A stretch of DNA of 41,098 bases. Source: CAYLLT01 sp964591605 (GTDB taxonomy: Bacteria; Planctomycetota; Phycisphaerae; UBA1845; PWPN01). Where the stretch lies: the NCBI GenBank assembly GCA_964591605.1, contig CAZQEN010000020.1, positions 1 to 41,098 on the forward strand, read 5' to 3'. The notes below the pieces were generated by a model. It searched no databases, was not told the origin of the DNA, and saw only the letters and a program-made list of their open reading frames with translations. A program made the translations under genes and the position numbers. Of the stretch, positions 26,001 through 32,873 are shown one piece after another. Position 1 is the first letter of the stretch. The number at the start of each line of letters is the position of its first letter.

Positions 26001-26634
26001 GCGCACCGGCCGCTATCTGTTGACGGATATGTGGCGGCCGCCGGCCGACATCGTTTTCAAGGGCGGGATGAGCGCCGGGCCGATGGCGATCACGTCGCAT
26101 CTGCGGCTGATGCCGGATCTGTACGAGCGCACGGGCGATCCGCTCTTTCTGGCCGTCCCGCTCGCATCGCTGGAAGCGTCATTGGGCGGGGGGGACCGGT
26201 CGTTCGGCACGCGCACGACGGGGCTGGTGTACAACTACGTGCCGTGGTTCCTGGCGAAGCTCCGGCAGGTCGGCGGGTCCGGCGTGGAGCCCTCGTTCGA
26301 GCTGGCGGTGGAAGATCAGAGCATCGATATCGGCAGGGGGGGCCGTGCATCTGCGCGCGTGACGGTGCGAAACAGCGGGCCGACGCCGATTTCGGAGCTC
26401 AAGGTGACGTTCCAGCCGCGGCTCGACTTTGCCGTCCTGGGCCGCAGCGAGACACCGGCGGAGTTGGAGGCGGGCGGGAGCACGGACATCACATTCGAGG
26501 TGCAGGCGCCGGCGAGGATCAATCTGACCGCATCGAGCACCCGGAATGCATACGCTCATTGGAGCGCTTCGTACCGGCGAGCGGGCCGGCTCCATCTGGC
26601 GCATGCGTGGACGAAACTGGTCATCCATGAATGA
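23095..26634 (+). CDS. Exo-rhamnogalacturonan-lyase-like (PL26/YetA family) exported protein
   Basis: This 1179-residue product has a signal peptide (W-I-L-H-I-G-L-V-W-T-V-V-G-L-A-V-P-A). The N-terminal 360 residues are beta-rich carbohydrate-binding-like modules. Residues about 370-445 show the RIFT-type barrel seen in PcRGLX/YetA proteins: W-P-V-R-C-G-L-P-I-P-A-G, then W-P-D-G-S-I-K-W. The long middle contains F-E-N-Y-G-D-H-H-S-P-G-Y and repeated helices with H-T-H-S-H-G-T-F-G-H-H, matching the alpha/alpha-barrel part of the family. The final 110 residues resemble an Ig-like NEW3-type domain (R-A-S-A-R-V-T-V-R-N-S-G). Penicillium PcRGLX removes disaccharides from rhamnogalacturonan ends; a similar role fits the pectate-lyase and alpha-galactosidase neighbours. 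Substrate is inferred. Confidence 0.78.
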   Translation: MRQSRASSWILHIGLVWTVVGLAVPALGGAGLQTSAPGLSISSEGEGKWRVTSPVDEEFTLEWAASLPARAGDCFQIDVRVRVDLKTRAVPELACYDASGREIPAGTSLLKSSPLFVTTDWQRFSRAFPARPGTSHVRARLRASGRGELHVADLELRPVRVDPYQTGALITQLSPQRRSGLILESNLAIENTELVSREDLDGDRKWAEILVDLDGLSSQPGEGEDWRTRFAYNPNADYWSDGAVLKSDTVREDRSPDPERALHFRMKIHPGPYRAILSDPGRAIAVSLDGKQWRRFEGGSEAELGTIESTDGVVEFWVDACYRDPISCGPVYFDYVRLVPIDHASSAERLCELARRRPAPVAGGWVERREVAVSVSMPRWTGTEKWPVRCGLPIPAGELASPEKAGVLDREGHPLATQNRSLGTWPDGSIKWLYLDFMHDASRNGEGRYTVVYGEKVRAVAPSTAVRTRTTPEGIEVDTGAIHFLVPRSHFGILQNVRLGSGEVLQEAPIAIDITETQGRTWRTESLPVERLEIEQSGPLHAVILAASRLAEPGSASEGFYHAVRLHAYAGSALVQLDYFVANTDQRPELTVRSIRMSLRPARAAAGEGRIVQADSREAGGQGWVSLPGEAGIAIGVEAFREQYPKALRWMPREVQLDLWAPEGGDYTWYQGVGKTHRISLVYQRDLPEDASALAAGPVLALAEPAWYAASGAFGPIEPANAGPLPEVERTLAEHMDGPVIAEVGLGFENYGDHHSPGYVRESVLWDNNEYDLPAAAMIHFVRTGNPAALRIALASALHYVDVDVVHYSREHPDWVGAAHTHSHGTFGHHTAEPPSMSHAGYVQGLIWYTCLTGDRAGVDGAKGIAEWVLRRMAPEVSVGRMERTIGHPLTTLNDVYEATWDEKYLKGAARLVDWVLKWEQPGRGGFPAIITERPAFYAGSPFCSGLLSSALMKFNGWARTSELDRLLERTGRYLLTDMWRPPADIVFKGGMSAGPMAITSHLRLMPDLYERTGDPLFLAVPLASLEASLGGGDRSFGTRTTGLVYNYVPWFLAKLRQVGGSGVEPSFELAVEDQSIDIGRGGRASARVTVRNSGPTPISELKVTFQPRLDFAVLGRSETPAELEAGGSTDITFEVQAPARINLTASSTRNAYAHWSASYRRAGRLHLAHAWTKLVIHE

Positions 26635-26783
26635 TGACGTGAACGCCGGCAGTCGCGATTGGCGTTGCGGCGGGGCTGATTCAGGTGGACATTCCGCAGT
26701 TCACCAGCGGGATCCGATTTCAGGTACTCGTTTCGCTTCGTCCGGCTAAGACTCTGCGGTTCGTTCCACCTCCGGGAGCAAGC

Positions 26784-29333
26784 ATGATGAGACCGCAAGC
26801 GAGATTCCTCGTTGGTACGCTGCTGTTGCTGCTGACGGCCCCGTTCGATGCGTCGGCGGAGACGCCGCTTCCCGACCGCGCGCCTGACGATGCCGTCATG
26901 GCCGGGCCTGAGGAGATCGAGCGGGCTGCGGCCTGGGCACGTGCAGCCTTCGGCGATGAGGCCGCGGACGAATCCAACACGACGGTGCGCGTCGAGGTGG
27001 TCCGTCAGGACCACAGCGTCCTGCACTACCGCCAGTCGTGCCTGGGCACGCCCCTCAAGATCGGCAGCCAGGCGTTTGAGCATGGCCTGGGCACACACGC
27101 CAACAGTGAAATCCGCGTTCGCGTCCCGCCTGCAGCCCGCCGTTTTCAGGCCTGGGTCGGCATCGACAACAACCACGACACCGGCGGCGTCCGGGGCAGC
27201 GTCCAGTTCAGCGTCGATATCGCCGGACGCGAAGTCTTCCGCACGCCCACGCTCAAGGGCGGCCAGGAGCCCGCGCGGGTGGATCTCGAGCTGCCAGCCG
27301 GTACTCGTGAGCTGGTCCTCAAGGTGGACACGACGCCTGACGGCCCCGGTTGGGACCAATCTGACTGGGCCGACGCCCAAATCGTGCTCGAAGACGGATC
27401 GGTCCTCCGGCTCGACGACGCAAAGCCCGTTTTCATGGAGCCCGGTTTGCCCTTCTCCTTCCAGTACGGCCAGGCCGCATCCGCCGATCTGCTCAGGACC
27501 TGGAAGCGGACCAGCGAGTCGAAGGATACGCCCGACCGCGTCCGCCGGCGCGTCACGTGGACGGACCCGCAGTCCGGGCTTCAGGTCACCGCGGAAATCA
27601 GCCTGTTCAAGCGCTACCCGGCCATCGACTGGGTGCTCTTCTTCGAGAACACCGGCCCGGAGGATACTCCCATCCTTTCGAACATCCGCGCTCTCGACAT
27701 CGTCCTCCGCACGGGCAATGTCAAGCAGCCGGCCGTGCTGCACCAGACGATGGGTGACACGTGCGACGAGCGGTCGTTTCTGCCCTTCGACACTGTTCTG
27801 CAGCCCGATCAGCCGGTCACGCTGGCCCCGCAGGGCGGGCGATCCTCGAACGGGACGTTCCCCTTCTTTAACCTCCAATATGGCACCGACGGGCTGATCA
27901 CGGCGATCGGCTGGAGCGGCCAATGGTCGGCTGCGCTGACGCGGACGGCCGGCGGCCCCACGCGCCTCCAGGCCGGCATGCAGCGCACCCACCTGCGGCT
28001 GCACCCGGGCGAGCGAATCCGCACCCCGCGCATCCTGCTCATGCCGTGGAAAGACAATCGGGTGGCGGCTCACCAGCGTTTCCGGCGTCTGCTGATGTTC
28101 CACTATGTTCCGCAGGCGGAGGGCCGGCCGTTGCGGCTGCCCATCGCCGCCCAGTGCTTCGACCGCTACGTCAGCCGGCGCCCGACGTGGGGCACGCAGG
28201 ACGAGCAGATCGCCGTTGCCCGTGCCGCGGCCAGGGCCGGCTGTGACACGCACTGGCTCGATGCCGCCTGGTTCGACAAAGGTTTTCCTCACGGTGTGGG
28301 CAACTGGTCGCCCCGCAAAGACGGTTTTCCTTTCGGGCTGCGGCCGGTCGCCGACGCCGTCCATCAACTCGGCATGAAGTTCATTGTGTGGTTCGAGCCG
28401 GAGCGCGTGGCGGCTGGCTCGCAGATCGCGAACGAGCACCCGGAGTTCGTGTTCGGCGGCACAGACGGCGGCCTGTTCAAGCTGAACGACCCGAAGGCCC
28501 GGCGCTTCCTGACCGACCTGCTGCTCAAGGACATCGAGGAGTTCGGCCTGGACGTCTATCGCAACGACTTCAACATCGACCCGCTCGCATTCTGGCAGGC
28601 CAATGACCCGCCCGACCGCGTGGGCATGACCGAGATCCGGTACGTCGAAGGTCTCTACGAGATGTGGGACGAGCTGCTTGCCCGAAGACCGGGGCTGTGG
28701 ATCGATAACTGCGCCAGCGGCGGCCGGCGGATCGACCTGGAGACGTGCATGCGTTCCGCCCCGCTGTGGCACAGCGATACGTGCTGCTCGCCCGGCCACG
28801 CCGACTGGAACCAGACCCATGCCGCCGGGCTGCTCGCCTATCTGCCGCTGTTCACCTCCTGCGCCTGGACGCCCGACGCCTACGACGCCCGCAGTGCCGT
28901 AACCGGTGGGCTGATCTGCCAGTTCGCTCTGCTCGACGAAGGCTTCCCGTTTGACCAGGCGCGTGCCGCCGTGCAGGAGGCCAGGGCCGTCCAGCCGTAC
29001 TGGTACGGCGATTACTACCCGCTCATTCCGGTGTCGGGTACGGCTACCGACGGCTGGATCGTCCACCAGTTCCACCGTGCCGACCTCGACGCGGGCGTGG
29101 TACTCGCTTTCCGCCGCCCGACCAGCAACTACATGGCCGCGGGCGTCTCACTTGGCGGCGTGCGACCGGAGACGAGGTACCACGTCGAATTCAGCGACGA
29201 CGCACGCCGGACGACCCGGCAATCGATGACAGGGCGGGAGCTGGCCGGGGAGTTGGAGCTACGCATCACGAAGAAACCCGGCAGCCTGCTGCTGCGCTAT
29301 GCACCGGCGCGGGGTGAAGGGTCAGGTCCGTAG
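26784..29333 (+). CDS. GH36-type alpha-galactosidase with NPCBM domain
   Basis: ATG 26784 has GGGAG at a good distance and opens a signal peptide (F-L-V-G-T-L-L-L-L-L-T-A-P), giving 849 residues. Residues about 65-205 form an NPCBM carbohydrate-binding domain (F-E-H-G-L-G-T-H-A-N-S-E and G-I-D-N-N at about 127-131). The GH36 beta-sandwich and TIM barrel follow. F-D-R-Y, W-L-D-A-A-W-F (491-497) and I-V-W-F-E-P-E (534-540) are family landmarks. The likely nucleophile is Asp595 in Y-R-N-D-F-N, where the usual Lys is Arg. The likely acid/base is Asp665 in H-S-D. C-A-S-G-G-R-R-I-D (643-651) is also diagnostic. It should release terminal alpha-galactose in the periplasm or outside. The gap after the lyase-like gene is 149 bases, so co-transcription is possible. 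Confidence 0.88.
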   Translation: MMRPQARFLVGTLLLLLTAPFDASAETPLPDRAPDDAVMAGPEEIERAAAWARAAFGDEAADESNTTVRVEVVRQDHSVLHYRQSCLGTPLKIGSQAFEHGLGTHANSEIRVRVPPAARRFQAWVGIDNNHDTGGVRGSVQFSVDIAGREVFRTPTLKGGQEPARVDLELPAGTRELVLKVDTTPDGPGWDQSDWADAQIVLEDGSVLRLDDAKPVFMEPGLPFSFQYGQAASADLLRTWKRTSESKDTPDRVRRRVTWTDPQSGLQVTAEISLFKRYPAIDWVLFFENTGPEDTPILSNIRALDIVLRTGNVKQPAVLHQTMGDTCDERSFLPFDTVLQPDQPVTLAPQGGRSSNGTFPFFNLQYGTDGLITAIGWSGQWSAALTRTAGGPTRLQAGMQRTHLRLHPGERIRTPRILLMPWKDNRVAAHQRFRRLLMFHYVPQAEGRPLRLPIAAQCFDRYVSRRPTWGTQDEQIAVARAAARAGCDTHWLDAAWFDKGFPHGVGNWSPRKDGFPFGLRPVADAVHQLGMKFIVWFEPERVAAGSQIANEHPEFVFGGTDGGLFKLNDPKARRFLTDLLLKDIEEFGLDVYRNDFNIDPLAFWQANDPPDRVGMTEIRYVEGLYEMWDELLARRPGLWIDNCASGGRRIDLETCMRSAPLWHSDTCCSPGHADWNQTHAAGLLAYLPLFTSCAWTPDAYDARSAVTGGLICQFALLDEGFPFDQARAAVQEARAVQPYWYGDYYPLIPVSGTATDGWIVHQFHRADLDAGVVLAFRRPTSNYMAAGVSLGGVRPETRYHVEFSDDARRTTRQSMTGRELAGELELRITKKPGSLLLRYAPARGEGSGP

Positions 29334-29428
29334 TCTCGCCGTGGGCATCCTCGATCTCCCCGCCGTTGTCTGGGCCGCGACCGCCCGGCGGGAGCATGGA
29401 CGGATGGCGGGGAGTCAGCGTCCAGCTT

Positions 29429-29659
29429 TCAGACGAGGAGGCTCAGTACCAGGGCTTGCACGAGGTTGCTCACACCGGCGTTGACTCCGGCGGCCACCGG
29501 ATTTCCGAGGGCATCGGCGATGTTCGCCAGGGTCTGCTCGCAGCCGCCGCCCGCAGTCTGTAAAGCCAGGCCGGCGCCGATCACGGCCAGGCGGCGAAGG
29601 GAGCTGCCGGCGCGGGTCCGGCGGCTGGATGACTTATTTCGCACCTTTCCACTGGGCAT
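29429..29659 (-). CDS. Small hydrophobic exported protein, 76 residues
   Basis: A strong ribosome-binding site (GGAGG, nine bases before ATG 29659) supports this small gene. A basic N-terminus (S-S-S-R-R-T-R-A) precedes a hydrophobic stretch (L-A-V-I-G-A-G-L-A-L) and a Cys in T-A-G-G-G-C (Cys40), which is not a good lipobox. The C-terminal half (N-P-V-A-A-G-V-N-A-G-V-S-N-L-V-Q-A-L-V-L-S-L-L-V) is a second hydrophobic segment. I do not recognise a family. It is the last gene of the porin/lipoprotein operon, 32 bases after the DUF4136 lipoprotein. Confidence 0.65.
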   Translation of the reverse strand: MPSGKVRNKSSSRRTRAGSSLRRLAVIGAGLALQTAGGGCEQTLANIADALGNPVAAGVNAGVSNLVQALVLSLLV

Positions 29660-29691
29660 ATGAACCTCCGTTGGCTGACTGAGGCTGAATC

Positions 29692-30228
29692 TCAGGGCTG
29701 CCGATCCGACCGGGGCCGGCCGCCCGGCGGAAAGGATTTGAACATCCTCTCGACCGCCTCATTGAGCCGTTTGCGTTTCACCTCAGGCGGGTTCGACAGT
29801 TGGAGCCGGGTATCCGCCCAGGCCCGCCAGCGCCACTGCCGCGTGCGCGGATCCACCACGTAGACGTGCAGGCTTCCCTCGGAGTATTCCTCGAACGGCA
29901 CCGACGCGCGCGGATCGCCCTGCTGCGAGCGGGAGAGCCGGGCGACGACCCAGAAATCCGCGCGGTCGACCGTGCCTTTCTGATACCCCTGGGCAGCGAG
30001 CTGGCGGTCGATGGTCTGGTGGACCATCTCGCGGATCTCCCCGGCCTCGGGGCTCAGCGGGGGTGTGCCGGTGAACTGGGCCCACTCGAAGGTCCGGCCG
30101 ATGGACTGGTTCACCGCGGTATTCGGTGCCCACGCCGATCCCGTATTGATCGGCGCGCTGCATCCCGCGATCGTCAGTGGGATCAACGCGACCATGGCTG
30201 GCGCGGCGGTGCTGAAGACGGACGACAT
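29692..30228 (-). CDS. DUF4136-family lipoprotein
   Basis: ATG 30228 follows GGAGG and gives 178 residues with a lipobox (L-T-I-A-G-C, Cys23), so it should be a lipid-anchored envelope protein. The body has the DUF4136 pattern: an early A-W-A-P-N segment, R-T-F-E-W-A-Q-F, then A-D-F-W-V-V-A-R-L, then a late strand pair S-L-H-V-Y-V-V-D-P-R-T-R-Q-W-R-W-R-A-W-A-D. The end is basic. DUF4136 proteins are envelope lipoproteins of unknown function. It lies 47 bases after an unrelated lipoprotein in the same orientation. Confidence 0.75.
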   Translation of the reverse strand: MSSVFSTAAPAMVALIPLTIAGCSAPINTGSAWAPNTAVNQSIGRTFEWAQFTGTPPLSPEAGEIREMVHQTIDRQLAAQGYQKGTVDRADFWVVARLSRSQQGDPRASVPFEEYSEGSLHVYVVDPRTRQWRWRAWADTRLQLSNPPEVKRKRLNEAVERMFKSFPPGGRPRSDRQP

Positions 30229-30268
30229 CTGACATTCCTCCTTTGCCCGGCGCTGCCGGCGGCGGATC

Positions 30269-30288
30269 GCCGGCCCTAGCGGGCCGGC
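30269..30288. repeat. Perfect palindrome holding a stop codon
   Basis: GCCGGCCC (30269-30276) pairs with GGGCCGGC (30281-30288) around a TAGC loop. The stop codon of the upstream minus-strand lipoprotein (30276-30278) sits in the stem-loop junction. The layout (8-base stem, loop reading GCTA on the other strand) is the same as in the palindrome at 151-170, so they are likely members of one repeat family. Confidence 0.6.
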
Positions 30289-31409
30289 ACGGTCACCACG
30301 GGCAGATTGGCGGCCTTGCTCGTCTGCTGGAGCGAGAAGAGGTAATCGACCAGCGCAAATGTCTGCTTGGATCGGGTGTCGGATTCCTCGATATAGAACC
30401 AGTGGCCTTTGTAGAAGACCTGAACGAAGGCGTCGGGCTGGGGAAAGATACTCCAGCAGACCTTCAGCCATCGGGCCTCATTCTCGTGCGCCTCCTGGCT
30501 CCGCTCGGCGGCCCAGCCGCGCCGGACATGCTCGGGCGGCACGGCCACGTCCTGGGCGAGTGCGGCCATGACGCCGAGCAGAGGCCGCGTGCCGATGGCG
30601 AGCTCATCCGGGGCACGTCGGAACGGGGCGGGAACCAGCTTCAGGGTTCCCACGGCCCCACCCGTGTATCCGAGCAGCTCTCTCAACTCCGCCCGCTCCT
30701 GCTCCATCCCCTTCACCTCGGGCGGGGAATGCAGGAGCAGGCTCCTGCTGCCTGTATCGTCGGTGCCCACAGCGAAGGCCAGCAGGCCGGACTCCTGGAT
30801 CTTCCTGAACAGTTCGGCCACGCGCCGAAAATGGGAGATGTCCCGGGGCGAGCTGCCCGATTCGGCGTGGACGGCTGCATTGGGGACGCCGTTGATCCAC
30901 TGAACGCAGCATTCCAGAAGCTGATCCATCCGCCAGCCGGAGGAGCCCAACTGGATGATGGTCACGGCGGGAATCGGAGTCATCATGCGGTCCGCGAACT
31001 GCTCGCCCTGCACGGGCACGTACGTGATGGTGGGGGAATCGGTGTAGCCGAGATTGGCTCCGGCCGCGTGCTGGCGGGTGGCATAGCTGTCGATTCCGTA
31101 GATGGCGCGAAGCACCGGGCCAAGTGCATCCACGTCGTTCCACCAGCCGGAGAGGGATCCGCCGGCCGTCAGCGTGTGGGCCCCGACCATGGAGCCGATT
31201 TCCATGACATAGATGGGCGCGCCGTAGCGCAGCCGCACGATATTGAGCAGGAGCTGCTCTTTATTGGATTCGGCGCCGGCCTGGTTGTAGTTGAAGCGGT
31301 CGTTGCGGGCGGCGGACGGCCCGATCATCGAGCATCCGGCAGGGAGCAGAGCCAGGAGCATGGCGGCCGTCGACCGGAGAGCCTTCAACGCCGGTCGTCC
31401 GGATCGCAC
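30276..31409 (-). CDS. Lipoprotein of unknown function (EQLLLNIVRLRY type)
   Basis: The frame continues upstream to 31547, but the GTG at 31409 is preferred: it puts a basic region and a short hydrophobic core (A-A-M-L-L-A-L-L-P-A-G-C, Cys26) at the start and excludes a simple repeat (31431-31455). The 377-residue product has a conserved-looking opening N-Y-N-Q-A-G-A-E-S-N-K-E-Q-L-L-L-N-I-V-R, which I recall from uncharacterised bacterial lipoproteins. No enzyme motif is visible. The C-terminus mixes strands and helices (F-V-Q-V-F-Y-K-G-H-W-F-Y-I-E-E). Neighbours suggest an outer-membrane assembly. The stop codon lies in a palindrome. The start is uncertain because the ribosome-binding site is weak. 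Confidence 0.7.
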   Translation of the reverse strand: MRSGRPALKALRSTAAMLLALLPAGCSMIGPSAARNDRFNYNQAGAESNKEQLLLNIVRLRYGAPIYVMEIGSMVGAHTLTAGGSLSGWWNDVDALGPVLRAIYGIDSYATRQHAAGANLGYTDSPTITYVPVQGEQFADRMMTPIPAVTIIQLGSSGWRMDQLLECCVQWINGVPNAAVHAESGSSPRDISHFRRVAELFRKIQESGLLAFAVGTDDTGSRSLLLHSPPEVKGMEQERAELRELLGYTGGAVGTLKLVPAPFRRAPDELAIGTRPLLGVMAALAQDVAVPPEHVRRGWAAERSQEAHENEARWLKVCWSIFPQPDAFVQVFYKGHWFYIEESDTRSKQTFALVDYLFSLQQTSKAANLPVVTVPAR

Positions 31410-31430
31410 GCCGCCTGTAACCGAATTGCG

Positions 31431-31455
31431 GATCTGAGATCTGAGATCTGAGATC
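31431..31455. repeat. Short tandem repeat (GATCTGA)3
   Basis: Three exact copies of the 7-base word GATCTGA are followed by GATC. It lies upstream of the chosen start of the minus-strand lipoprotein and downstream of the hydrolase stop. Slippage at this run would change only leader length. Confidence 0.6.
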
Positions 31456-31533
31456 GGCCATACGGATCGCCGCAAGGCCGGGTAAGACCCGGGGGCGCTG
31501 TCAGTCCGTACCGCGGGGGTATTCGCACGACGA

Positions 31534-32847
31534 TCAGTGCATCCCATATGCCTCTACCTCACCATGGAAGGCAAAAGGTTGGCCGCTCCTGCTGGATTCG
31601 AGTCGGACCCGCACCAGTCCGCCGGGCACGGCATCGTTCTGGCAGACCGTCGCCGTGACGCCGCGGCCGTACTCGGGGTACTCCCGATCGGTCTGGACTC
31701 GCTGCACGCGGCAGATCAGCGATGCGCCGGCGACGCTGATGCTCTCCGGCGGCAACTCGTCGATCCGGGCCGCCGGATCGCTGAGCGGATGTTCGGCCGG
31801 GTCGATCCGCGCCGGGACGAAGAAGCCCTGAATCCGGATTGGACGCCGGGCTGGATCTGATTGCAGCGAATACTCGCGCTGGACCATGAGCATCTCGGGC
31901 TGTCGGCTGATGAGCGTGGCCTGGACGCGCACGGCCTCCGGAGCGCCGGCGATGGTTTGAGTTCCTTTCAACGTGACCCACGAACCCACCGGGAACCTCG
32001 ACCAGCGCTCGTAATCCGGGTTCGGCACCTCCTGCGCCGTCGCGGGGGAACCGGCCTGTCGAGCGGCCATGCCGGCGGCGTCTCTCATGATCAATGGTGC
32101 GATGCAGACCTGGACGAATCGGGCGCCCACCGTATCGAAATGCCGTCCCTCGTCGCCGAGCCGCGCGAATTCCTGCGACCAGCGGAGGTAGACCAGTTTG
32201 GCGTACTGGGTCCGCGTCTCGTCGCTCGCACGGGGCGGTAGATCGAATCCCCTCAGGCCGGCCGAGGGCACGGTGCCGGGCTGGCGGTCGGCGGTGCCGG
32301 CCAGGGGCACGAGATACGCGAGCATGGCGTCTTTGTCGGAGGTGGTGACGAACATGCGCCCCCGCACGCGACGCAGCGCCGCCGTGAGGTCGTGATCCGC
32401 CGATACGGACGCGGAGAGCAGCACCACGCTTTCCACCTGACAGTCGGAGGGGAGCGCCTCGAGGACGTAGACGGCGACGGCGGTTCCGGCGGACATGCCG
32501 ATCAGCGTCACCGGCGCGGCGGGATGGTCCCTGAGGCACGCTTGAACACGCTGCGCGCACTGGGCCGCTTTGGACCGTTTGTACTCGATGCTCGATTGCT
32601 GGTCGGCCGCCATCCCCAGCCCGGTCTGCCAGGTGAACATTTCTCCGGCGCCGTCGTAGCCGGCGTCGAGCAGTCCCTGCCTGATTCCGGCGCTGTAGTT
32701 GACCATCTGGCGACCGCCGCCGGCCCCATCGAGGTAGTAGATATAACCGCGCGTCATGCGCTGCGTCCGGTCGGGCAGTGTTTGAGCGCAGCCGGCGGCC
32801 GCAAGCAGGATGGCGAGCGTGCCGAGGCGCGCGGCCGGTGCAGCCAT
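31534..32847 (-). CDS. Lipoprotein alpha/beta-hydrolase
   Basis: ATG 32847 gives a lipobox right after the hydrophobic core (L-G-T-L-A-I-L-L-A-A-A-G-C, Cys20) and 437 residues. The fold opens with a strand and glycine-rich loop (Y-I-Y-Y-L-D-G-A-G-G-G) typical of an oxyanion hole. The nucleophile elbow is G-M-S-A-G (Ser119, 117-121), preceded by A-P-V-T-L-I. A later H-F-D segment (G-R-H-F-D-T-V-G) may hold the catalytic His, and T-S-D-K-D the acid. The last 130 residues are an extra beta-rich domain not typical of simple esterases. It is probably a periplasm-facing or surface esterase/lipase-like enzyme; the substrate is unknown. It follows the porin by 26 bases. Confidence 0.75.
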   Translation of the reverse strand: MAAPAARLGTLAILLAAAGCAQTLPDRTQRMTRGYIYYLDGAGGGRQMVNYSAGIRQGLLDAGYDGAGEMFTWQTGLGMAADQQSSIEYKRSKAAQCAQRVQACLRDHPAAPVTLIGMSAGTAVAVYVLEALPSDCQVESVVLLSASVSADHDLTAALRRVRGRMFVTTSDKDAMLAYLVPLAGTADRQPGTVPSAGLRGFDLPPRASDETRTQYAKLVYLRWSQEFARLGDEGRHFDTVGARFVQVCIAPLIMRDAAGMAARQAGSPATAQEVPNPDYERWSRFPVGSWVTLKGTQTIAGAPEAVRVQATLISRQPEMLMVQREYSLQSDPARRPIRIQGFFVPARIDPAEHPLSDPAARIDELPPESISVAGASLICRVQRVQTDREYPEYGRGVTATVCQNDAVPGGLVRVRLESSRSGQPFAFHGEVEAYGMH

Positions 32848-32873
32848 CCAGGATTCAGCGGTTCGCAGCACCA

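Noticed and set aside
26556..29075. 839-codon minus-strand frame opposite the alpha-galactosidase
   Set aside because: The plus strand carries all GH36 and NPCBM landmarks. The minus frame has no start signal or domain.
31410..31547. N-terminal extension of the unknown lipoprotein to ATG 31547
   Set aside because: It would overlap the preceding gene end, translate a 7-base tandem repeat and bury the lipobox about 70 residues in.
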